From Actinomycetota bacterium (GTDB taxonomy: Bacteria > Actinomycetota > Actinomycetes > Mycobacteriales > Mycobacteriaceae), in the NCBI GenBank assembly GCA_005789055.1, contig SYAA01000075.1:1-7575 (forward strand): 7,575 nt of DNA, in the 5' to 3' direction. Made by a program: the position numbers and the translations under genes. Position 1 is the first letter of the stretch. Every line of letters starts with the position of its first letter. The notes beneath the pieces were generated by a model. That model ran no database searches. It saw nothing but the letters and a program-made list of their open reading frames with translations, and had not been told where the DNA came from. This document shows, piece after piece, positions 1 through 7,575 of the stretch.

Positions 1-16
1 CACAGAAAGACTTCAC

Positions 17-22
17 GGGAGG
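17..22 (+). promoter_or_regulatory. Shine-Dalgarno site of hsaA
   Basis: The hexamer GGGAGG lies six bases before the ATG at 29 and is the best ribosome-binding site on the + strand of this window. It decides the hsaA start. Another ATG at 24 is only one base from this site and opens just ATG CAA TGA. The 28 bases before the gene show no KstR-type inverted repeat, so the operator, if it exists, is outside the window. Confidence 0.75.
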
Positions 23-28
23 CATGCA

Positions 29-3025
<2,997 letters not shown>

Positions 3026-3033
3026 CGGCCGCC

Positions 3034-3600
3034 ATGACGGCTGAACCGATCGACCCCCGGGCGTTCCGCCACGTGCTCGGTCAGTTTTGCACCGGGATCA
3101 CCATCATCACGACGATGCATGACGGTGCCCCACTCGGGTTCGCCTGCCAATCCTTCGCCGCGCTGTCACTGGATCCACCGCTGGTGCTTTTCTGCCCGAC
3201 AAAACTCTCGCGGTCGTGGCAGGCCATTGAGGCCAGCGGAGTGTTTTGCGTCAATGTGCTCGCCGAGACCCAGCTTGAGGTGTGCGCTCGGTTCGGATCA
3301 AAGGAACCCGACACGTTCGCCGGCGTCGACTGGCGGAGATCGGACCTGTGCTCGCCGATCCTGGAGGGGTCCCAGGCCCACATCGACTGCACGGTGCATT
3401 CCGTGCACGACGGGGGCGATCACTTCGTGGTCTTCGGCGCGGTGCAGTCGCTGTCGGAGGTGCCGACGGTCAAGCCGAGGCCGCTGCTGTTCTATCGGGG
3501 TGAGTACACCGGGATCGAACCGGACAAGAACACCCCGGCCCAATGGCGCGACGATCTTGAGTCGTTCCTCACCGCCACTTCGCCTGACACCTGGCTGTAG
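3034..3600 (+). CDS. hsaB: HsaB, flavin reductase component of the 3-HSA hydroxylase
   Basis: This NADH-dependent FMN reductase supplies diffusible FMNH2 to HsaA. Its 188 residues form a single split-barrel flavin reductase domain of the HpaC-like family, one residue longer than the M. tuberculosis protein as I remember it. Characteristic segments are GQFCTGITIITT (16-27), CQSFAALSLDPPLVLFC (38-54, flavin binding), FCVNVL (71-76), the GDH motif (128-130) and PLLFYRGEYTG (150-160). The start at 3034 follows the hsaC stop by 8 bp. It lacks a strong ribosome site but fits the conserved N-terminus (PIDPRAFRHVLGQF). It is the last gene of the hsa operon here. In M. tuberculosis nat follows; here the TAG is directly abutted by the stop codon of the convergent hydrolase gene, leaving no room for nat or an intergenic terminator. 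Confidence 0.95.
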   Translation: MTAEPIDPRAFRHVLGQFCTGITIITTMHDGAPLGFACQSFAALSLDPPLVLFCPTKLSRSWQAIEASGVFCVNVLAETQLEVCARFGSKEPDTFAGVDWRRSDLCSPILEGSQAHIDCTVHSVHDGGDHFVVFGAVQSLSEVPTVKPRPLLFYRGEYTGIEPDKNTPAQWRDDLESFLTATSPDTWL

Positions 3601-4368
3601 CTACGTCTGCTCGTCGATGAACGTCGTGATCACCTCGGCCACCTGCCGGTGGGTGGTGTCGTTGAGGACATCGTGGAGGGTGCCGTCGAACTCCGCGATC
3701 CGCAGGGCAGGGATCTGCTCGGCATACGCCCGAACCGCCCCGACGGCGGCGATGGGGTCATTCTCGCCGTGTACGGCCAGGGTTGGAACCACCAGCGTCG
3801 GCAACTCAGTGCCGAAGCGGTGCCAGGCGCGGTCAAGCTCCCGGGTCAGCGCCCTGCCGTCGGTGTTGGTGAACGACAGCGGGTCGTTTTGGATGCAATC
3901 CAGATAGAACGGGTCGTTCGACAAACCACGCACATCGAGATTGATCACCGTGTTGAGGTCGACGAACTCGGCGACCGGGACCAGCGGTGCCCCGGAGATG
4001 ACCCCGGCCCGGTATCTGCCGGGTTGTGCCAGTAGCTCGAACAGTGTGACGACCGCACCGTAGGAATGACCTTGTGCTACCAGCGGTAGCCCGGGATGGT
4101 GTTGCTCGATGAGCTCAGTCAGCCGGCTGGTGAGTTCGGAGCTGTCCTCGAGGGTGCCGAGCATGCCGCGCTCGCCGGGGGAGAGCCCGTGGCCGAACTG
4201 ATCGACTGCCCAGAGGTCGATCCCGGCGGCGTTGAGCGTGAATCCATACCGGTGATACAGGCCGGTGTGCTCGCCAAAACCGTGCAGGAACACCACCGCG
4301 GCCCGCGGTTGAGGCGTGGCCCAGTGTCGGTAATAGACGGGGCCGCGTTCGTGGTCGAGGAAGGGCAT
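3601..4368 (-). CDS. Alpha/beta hydrolase, monoacylglycerol lipase / lysophospholipase-like
   Basis: This is a 255-residue cytoplasmic serine hydrolase with no signal peptide or membrane segment, of the Hydrolase_4 (serine aminopeptidase S33/MGL) family. Visible are the MGL-type oxyanion motif HGFGEH (29-34), DQFGHGLSPGERG (56-68), the nucleophile elbow GHSYG with Ser102, the acid Asp204 in HGENDP, and His232 in GTLHDVLND. The length is near that of mycobacterial MGL (Rv0183, 279 aa as I recall), and NDPFYLDCIQNDPL (151-164) resembles its cap region. The likely reaction is ester hydrolysis of a monoacylglycerol or lysolipid; a steroid-derived ester or thioester is a speculative alternative. 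The ATG at 4368 is chosen because family similarity starts at once; longer versions would run back through aspB in the wrong frame. It lies 31 bp after aspB on the same strand, so it is probably the tail of that operon. The ribosome site is weak. It sits where M. tuberculosis has nat. Confidence 0.85.
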   Translation of the reverse strand: MPFLDHERGPVYYRHWATPQPRAAVVFLHGFGEHTGLYHRYGFTLNAAGIDLWAVDQFGHGLSPGERGMLGTLEDSSELTSRLTELIEQHHPGLPLVAQGHSYGAVVTLFELLAQPGRYRAGVISGAPLVPVAEFVDLNTVINLDVRGLSNDPFYLDCIQNDPLSFTNTDGRALTRELDRAWHRFGTELPTLVVPTLAVHGENDPIAAVGAVRAYAEQIPALRIAEFDGTLHDVLNDTTHRQVAEVITTFIDEQT

Positions 4369-4399
4369 GGGTCGACTGCACCAGGCTTGGCGCCGGTAA

Positions 4400-5578
4400 T
4401 CAAGTCTCCGCCCCCTGGCGGGGAAGCCATTGCTCCAACCGGCGCACCGCCTCGGCGATGTCGGCTGCGGGTCCGGCGAAGGACAGTCGCACGAAGGATC
4501 CTCCGCGCGCGGTGTCGAAGTCCACGCCGGGAGCGATCGCCAGACCGGTATCGGCCAGCAGCCGTTCGCAAAATCGCAACGAGTCGGAGGTGAAATCCGA
4601 TACGTCCGCGTAGACGTAGAACGCGCCATCGGGGGGAGCGAGTCGGGTAATGCCCACGCGGCGGAGACCGGCCAGTAGCGTGTCGCGGTTCGCCGCGTAC
4701 TGGCGCAGATGCCCCTGCGCCTCGGTGACGGCCTCCGCCGTGAAGGCCGCCACGGCGGCGCGTTGCGGTAGCACCGGCGGGCAGATGGTGAGGTTCCCGG
4801 TCAGGCAGTCCACCGTCCGGCGCAACTCCGTCGGTACCAGGAGCCAGCCGAGTCGCCAACCGGTCATGGCGAAATACTTCGAGAAGCTGTTCACGACGAC
4901 GGCGTTGCGGGAACTCTCCCACGCGCAGGAGGTCGCCGGCGACCCCGGATAGATCAGGCCGTGGTACACCTCGTCGCTAATGAGTTGAACGCCCTCGGCG
5001 TCGCACCAGCGCGCGATCGCGGCCAATTCGGCCGGCGGGAGCACGGTTCCGGTCGGATTCGCAGGGCTGGCGACGATGACTCCACGGACCGGCGGATCGA
5101 GGGCGGCGAGCATTTCGACCGTCGGTTGGAACCGTGTTTGCGGTCCGCACTCGATCTCGACGACCTCGCAGCCGAGGGCCGAAAGGATGTTGCGATAGCA
5201 GGGATAGCCCGGGCTCGCGATCGCCACCCGGTCCCCGGCGTCGAAGCAGGCCAGGAAAGCGAGCAGGAAACCCCCGGAGGATCCGGTGGTGATCACCACG
5301 TCGTCGGCGGTTACGTCGAGGCCGTAGTTCGTCGCGTAGGAGCCGGCGATCGCGGTGCGCAGTTCCTCGATACCCAGTGCCACGGTGTACCCGAGCTGAT
5401 TCGATTGCAGCGCCGCTGCCGCTGCGGCCAGCACCGGCGCGGGTGCGCCGGCACTCGGCTGGCCCGCCGCCAGGTTCACCAGATCGCCGTGGCTGCGCTG
5501 GCGCTCGGCGGCCGCCAGCCACACATCCATCACGTGAAACGGCGGGATGCCGGCCCGGCGGGCAATGTGAGGCGTCAT
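4400..5578 (-). CDS. aspB: AspB-type PLP-dependent aminotransferase (fold type I, class I/II)
   Basis: This 392-residue aminotransferase closely resembles what I recall of M. tuberculosis Rv3565 (AspB, 388 aa). Key residues are visible: the PLP-phosphate loop TGSSGG (98-103), Asn174 in SPANPTG, Asp202 and Tyr205 in SDEVYHG, the Schiff-base Lys234 in SFSKYFAMTGWRLGW, and the substrate-carboxylate Arg364 in SFVRLSF. It should therefore be an active alpha-amino-acid aminotransferase, but its donor and acceptor are unknown, and no nitrogen-bearing intermediate is known in steroid ring degradation. The ATG at 5578 gives MTPHIARRAGIPPF, like the M. tuberculosis N-terminus. It lies 37 bp after fadE33, and its start region is a tandem 17-bp duplication with two upstream mini-ORFs, described separately. 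In M. tuberculosis the gene belongs to the KstR2 regulon, so co-induction with HIP degradation is likely here. Confidence is high in the family and low in the substrate. Confidence 0.92.
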   Translation of the reverse strand: MTPHIARRAGIPPFHVMDVWLAAAERQRSHGDLVNLAAGQPSAGAPAPVLAAAAAALQSNQLGYTVALGIEELRTAIAGSYATNYGLDVTADDVVITTGSSGGFLLAFLACFDAGDRVAIASPGYPCYRNILSALGCEVVEIECGPQTRFQPTVEMLAALDPPVRGVIVASPANPTGTVLPPAELAAIARWCDAEGVQLISDEVYHGLIYPGSPATSCAWESSRNAVVVNSFSKYFAMTGWRLGWLLVPTELRRTVDCLTGNLTICPPVLPQRAAVAAFTAEAVTEAQGHLRQYAANRDTLLAGLRRVGITRLAPPDGAFYVYADVSDFTSDSLRFCERLLADTGLAIAPGVDFDTARGGSFVRLSFAGPAADIAEAVRRLEQWLPRQGAET

Positions 5579-5595
5579 CGCCCCGACGACCTCAT
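5575..5595 (-). other. Six-codon mini-ORF 2 (MRSSGR) coupled to the aspB start
   Basis: ATG at 5595 reads six codons to a TGA (5577-5575) that overlaps the aspB ATG (5578) as ATGA. It is the duplicated counterpart of the aspB start context and is preceded by the same GGGGCG. It would be a small upstream ORF or translational-coupling element if used. The alternative is a neutral by-product of the 17-bp duplication. Confidence 0.35.
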
Positions 5596-5608
5596 CGCCC
5601 CGACAACC
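5575..5608 (-). repeat. Tandem 17-bp duplication over the aspB start
   Basis: Two adjacent 17-bp units (5575-5591 and 5592-5608) read TCATCGCCCCGACGACC and TCATCGCCCCGACAACC on the + strand and differ at one base. On the coding strand each unit carries GTCGGGGCGATGA, so the G-rich pre-start sequence and the ATG are both doubled. The downstream copy holds the aspB ATG (5578); the upstream copy holds an out-of-frame ATG at 5595. A third ATG at 5612 lies another 17 bases upstream. The repeat occupies most of the 37-bp fadE33-aspB gap. Confidence 0.85.
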
Positions 5609-5612
5609 ACAT
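5592..5612 (-). other. Six-codon mini-ORF 1 (MWLSGR) before aspB
   Basis: ATG at 5612 is in frame with fadE33, one codon after its TAG. It reads six codons to a TGA (5594-5592) that overlaps the next ATG (5595) as ATGA. It could let terminating or scanning ribosomes re-start towards aspB. Whether it is translated cannot be judged from sequence; no strong ribosome site precedes it. Confidence 0.3.
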
Positions 5613-5615
5613 CGT

Positions 5616-6563
5616 CTAAAAGACCTCCGACTCGAGCCGACGCAACTGATCGCGGGGCGGCCCGAACAACTGGGCGCTGCTGTGGGCCCGTTTGAAGTAC
5701 AGCTGAATGTCGTGTTCCCAGGTGATTGCGATACCACCGTGTAACTGAATCGCCTCGCCCGCGACGGCGCAAAATGCTTCACTGGCAGCAAGTCGGGCCA
5801 GTGCGGCCTTGACCGGGGTGGGCTGGTCGATCGCCTCGCCGACGACAGCACGTGCCGACTGTACGGCGACATACATGTCGGCCATCCGATGCTTGAGGGC
5901 CTGGAAGCTTCCGATCGGCCGGCCGAACTGTATGCGTTGTTTGGTGTAGTCGACCGTGAGTTCCAGGCAGCGGGCCGCAGCCCCGATCTGCTCTGCGGCC
6001 AGCAGGATCACCGCGATGTCTTCCAGTCCGGGGTCGGTGCCGATCACCGCCGATGATCCCGGCACGACGCGGGCGAGTCGCCGCGTCGGGTCCAGGGTGT
6101 GCGCCGGTTCGGCGGTCACGTCGCTCCAGCGCAGGATGCGCGCGTCCTCGACGGCGATCACCACGTCGGCGATCTCGCCGTTGATCACATAGTCGCGATC
6201 GAAGACCAGCGCGCCGATCGACGAACCGGCGGCGAGTTGCTCCAGGGCGCCACCGTCGGGATCGTCGCCGGCCAGCAACGCCACTTCCGTCAACGTCGTG
6301 CCGAGTAGCGGGGTGGGCACCAGGCCGCGACCGAGTTCCTCCAGAACCGCTGCCGCGTCGGCCAACTCGCCACCGGCGCCGCCGAGTTCCTCAGGCACCA
6401 CCAACGCCGCCGCACCGACCTGTTCGCAGAGGATCGACCACAGCGCCTCGTCGTATCCGCGTGGGGACTCCATGGCGCGCCGAACGGCCTCGGGGGAGGC
6501 CTGCTTGCCGACCAGTGCGGCGACGGTCTGGCGAAGCAGTTGACGTTCTTCGGTCGTGGTCAC
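5616..6563 (-). CDS. fadE33: FadE33-like acyl-CoA dehydrogenase subunit
   Basis: This 315-residue acyl-CoA dehydrogenase family protein is shorter than the roughly 380 residues of classical enzymes, as expected for the small subunit of mycobacterial alpha2beta2 steroid ACADs. Landmarks are VVPEELGG (55-62), the flavin/dimer segment YTKQRIQFGRPIGSFQALKH (206-225) followed by RMADM, and HGGIAITWEHD (275-285). By hand alignment, the MCAD-type catalytic Glu position is Phe300 (LFG) and the IVD-type position is Ala184, so the catalytic base probably comes from a partner such as FadE31. The family context is beta-oxidation of CoA thioesters made from HIP, the C/D-ring product; the exact substrate is not evident. 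The start is GTG 6563, overlapping the fadE32 stop as GTGA, with GGAG (6572-6569) five bases upstream. aspB follows after 37 bp. The symbol is assigned from gene order and remembered similarity to Rv3564. Confidence 0.9.
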   Translation of the reverse strand: MTTTEERQLLRQTVAALVGKQASPEAVRRAMESPRGYDEALWSILCEQVGAAALVVPEELGGAGGELADAAAVLEELGRGLVPTPLLGTTLTEVALLAGDDPDGGALEQLAAGSSIGALVFDRDYVINGEIADVVIAVEDARILRWSDVTAEPAHTLDPTRRLARVVPGSSAVIGTDPGLEDIAVILLAAEQIGAAARCLELTVDYTKQRIQFGRPIGSFQALKHRMADMYVAVQSARAVVGEAIDQPTPVKAALARLAASEAFCAVAGEAIQLHGGIAITWEHDIQLYFKRAHSSAQLFGPPRDQLRRLESEVF

Positions 6564-7513
6564 AGGTTCTCCAGAACTCGGCGGCGGTGACTCGCCGGAT
6601 CACCCCACGCGCAGCGTAGAGCCTGTACCCGCAGGAGCCACTGCGAGAGGTCGTGTTCAGCGGTGTAGCCGATCGCGCCATGGGTCTGCAACGCGGTCCG
6701 GGCCGCGAGCAGGGCAGCGTCCGATGCCGCCGCCTTTGCCGCGCTGACGTCACGTGCGGTGTCGACGGAGCCCTCGGCCAACGACAACGCGGCCCCGTAC
6801 AGCAGCGGTCGCGCCAAATCAACGGCGATGTGCACGTCAGCCAATTTGTGCTTGATCGCCTGGTAGCCACCGATCACCCGGCCGAACTGCGTGCGTTGTT
6901 TGGCGTACTCCACCGACGCGTCCAGCATCGCCTGGCCGGCACCGATCAATTGTGCGGCGGTGGCCAGTACGCCGAATTCGTACGCTCGCGCCACGTCGGC
7001 AGCACGCGGCGGTCCTGCAGCGGAAGTCTCGTACAACCGCCGGCTCGGGTCCACGGACCTGCACTGTTCGCCGACGAGTGCGTCGCTCACCGCACCCGCG
7101 TCGGCCAGCAGCACCAAGCCGGCGAAATCGGCGTCGACAGCCCGGGGCACCGCCGGCGGCATCGCGACGGTGGCGATGAGGTCACCGGCGGCGATCCGGG
7201 CGGACCGGTCGTCTCCCGCCAGGAGAACCGGTGCCACGGCGATGGATTCGGCAACCGGTCCCGGCACGCACCAGCGCCCCAGCCGTTCGCACGCCACCAC
7301 CAGATCTATCGGGTGGGCTCCGAGGCCGTCGAATTCCTCCGGCACGGCCAGTGCGGTCACGCCCAACTCGGCCAATCGCTGCCAGACTTTGCGTCCCGGT
7401 GTGGTGTCGCCCGCAGCCCATGCCCGAACCGCACCCGGCACATCTGCCGCGGCCATCGCCGCGTCGATACTGGCAGCGAAGTCGTGCTGCTCGGTGGCGA
7501 GTGCGAACCTCAT
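6560..7513 (-). CDS. fadE32: FadE32-like acyl-CoA dehydrogenase subunit
   Basis: This 317-residue short acyl-CoA dehydrogenase subunit is paralogous to its neighbour FadE33. Landmarks are LAVPEEFDGLGA (55-66), the flavin/dimer segment YAKQRTQFGRVIGGYQAIKHKLAD (203-226; key residues Arg207, Phe210, Gly211), and HGAIGYTAEHD (278-288). The hand-aligned MCAD-type catalytic glutamate position is Trp303 (AWGD) and the IVD-type position is Gly181, so alone it should lack the usual base. Known mycobacterial steroid ACADs are heterotetramers whose subunits are encoded side by side, and FadE31 just upstream is the obvious partner. The predicted role is dehydrogenation of a HIP-derived acyl-CoA in the cytoplasm. 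The ATG at 7513 overlaps the fadE31 stop as ATGA, with GGGGTGA shortly upstream as ribosome site. Its own stop overlaps the fadE33 start as GTGA. Identity with Rv3563 is from gene order and memory. Confidence 0.9.
   Translation of the reverse strand: MRFALATEQHDFAASIDAAMAAADVPGAVRAWAAGDTTPGRKVWQRLAELGVTALAVPEEFDGLGAHPIDLVVACERLGRWCVPGPVAESIAVAPVLLAGDDRSARIAAGDLIATVAMPPAVPRAVDADFAGLVLLADAGAVSDALVGEQCRSVDPSRRLYETSAAGPPRAADVARAYEFGVLATAAQLIGAGQAMLDASVEYAKQRTQFGRVIGGYQAIKHKLADVHIAVDLARPLLYGAALSLAEGSVDTARDVSAAKAAASDAALLAARTALQTHGAIGYTAEHDLSQWLLRVQALRCAWGDPASHRRRVLENL
6569..6572 (-). promoter_or_regulatory. Shine-Dalgarno site of fadE33
   Basis: GGAG on the minus strand, five bases before the GTG at 6563 and inside the last codons of fadE32, supports the GTG start and coupled re-initiation at the 4-base stop/start overlap. 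Confidence 0.55.
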
Positions 7514-7575
7514 CGTTTCACCCCGGCGCTCTCCCTGGGCAACCCGAGCAGACGCTCGGCGATGATGTTGCGCTG
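7510..7575 (-). CDS. fadE31: FadE31-like acyl-CoA dehydrogenase, C-terminal end only
   Basis: The last 21 codons of a gene entering from the right edge are visible, ending at a TGA (7512-7510) that overlaps the fadE32 ATG. The residues begin QRNIIAERLLGLPRE, which is the classical C-terminal helix of full-length acyl-CoA dehydrogenases that follows the catalytic-loop GTNEIQ-type motif. This conserved tail is missing from FadE32 and FadE33, so this gene is the full-length type and the candidate catalytic subunit. The assignment as fadE31 rests on this tail plus synteny with Rv3562; the active-site part lies outside the window. It is too short for an independent family test. Confidence 0.75.
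   Translation of the reverse strand, partial: QRNIIAERLLGLPRESAGVKR

Noticed and set aside
1..28. A search for a KstR operator or promoter before hsaA
   Set aside because: No inverted repeat of the AAC-GTT type is present in these 28 bases; the true promoter region would be outside the window.
3119..3907. A 262-codon + strand frame crossing from hsaB into the hydrolase gene
   Set aside because: Its composition is Arg/Ser/Pro-rich and it spans two well-supported genes in other frames; it is a G+C artefact despite bridging the convergent junction.
4369..4399. A possible separate promoter or terminator between aspB and the hydrolase gene
   Set aside because: The 31-bp gap shows no clear -10/-35 pair, no hairpin with a T tract and no operator-like inverted repeat.
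4369..4629. An upstream extension of the hydrolase by 87 residues
   Set aside because: The added residues are out-of-frame translation of the end of aspB and contain no hydrolase similarity; the family begins right at the ATG at 4368.
5579..5872. An upstream extension of aspB by 98 residues
   Set aside because: The added part is fadE33 read in a wrong frame plus the 17-bp repeat; the aminotransferase N-terminus matches the start at 5578.

Overview
The window carries high-G+C actinobacterial DNA. It reads as part of the chromosomal cholesterol/steroid catabolic region of a Mycobacterium or Mycolicibacterium-type organism. I base this on recognising, from memory and without a database search, the gene order and close protein similarity to the M. 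tuberculosis Rv3570c-Rv3562 region.

Left half (29-3600, + strand): the complete hsaA-hsaD-hsaC-hsaB operon, with 7-8 bp gaps or a 4-bp start/stop overlap between genes. HsaA and HsaB form a two-component flavin monooxygenase that hydroxylates the aromatised A ring of the secosteroid 3-HSA to the catechol 3,4-DHSA. HsaC is the Fe(II) extradiol dioxygenase that cleaves the catechol to 4,9-DSHA. HsaD is the C-C bond hydrolase that splits 4,9-DSHA into the C/D-ring acid DOHNAA (HIP) and a dienoic acid. The key catalytic and metal-ligand residues are all in place. In M. tuberculosis this operon belongs to the KstR regulon. Its promoter would lie left of the window.

Right half (7575-3601, - strand): a convergent operon containing the end of fadE31, then fadE32, fadE33, an aspB-type PLP aminotransferase, and a monoacylglycerol-lipase-like alpha/beta hydrolase. 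In M. tuberculosis the matching fadD3-fadE31-fadE32-fadE33-aspB block belongs to the KstR2 regulon, which degrades HIP, the product delivered by HsaD. The two halves are therefore consecutive stages of one pathway under two different repressors.

The most interesting departures from the textbook locus are five. (1) nat, which follows hsaB in M. tuberculosis, is absent, and an opposite-strand MGL-like hydrolase occupies the junction. (2) The two operons meet with no intergenic base at all: their stop codons abut. (3) A 17-bp tandem duplication at the fadE33-aspB boundary creates three evenly spaced ATGs and two six-codon mini-ORFs linked by ATGA overlaps into the aspB start. (4) FadE32 and FadE33 both seem to lack the catalytic glutamate at either position used by classical acyl-CoA dehydrogenases. 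(5) Two enzymes without a known step in the pathway, AspB and the hydrolase, sit at the tail of the HIP operon. I found no RNA gene, mobile element or CRISPR array and no convincing terminator hairpin. There is no gene-free stretch longer than about 40 bp.
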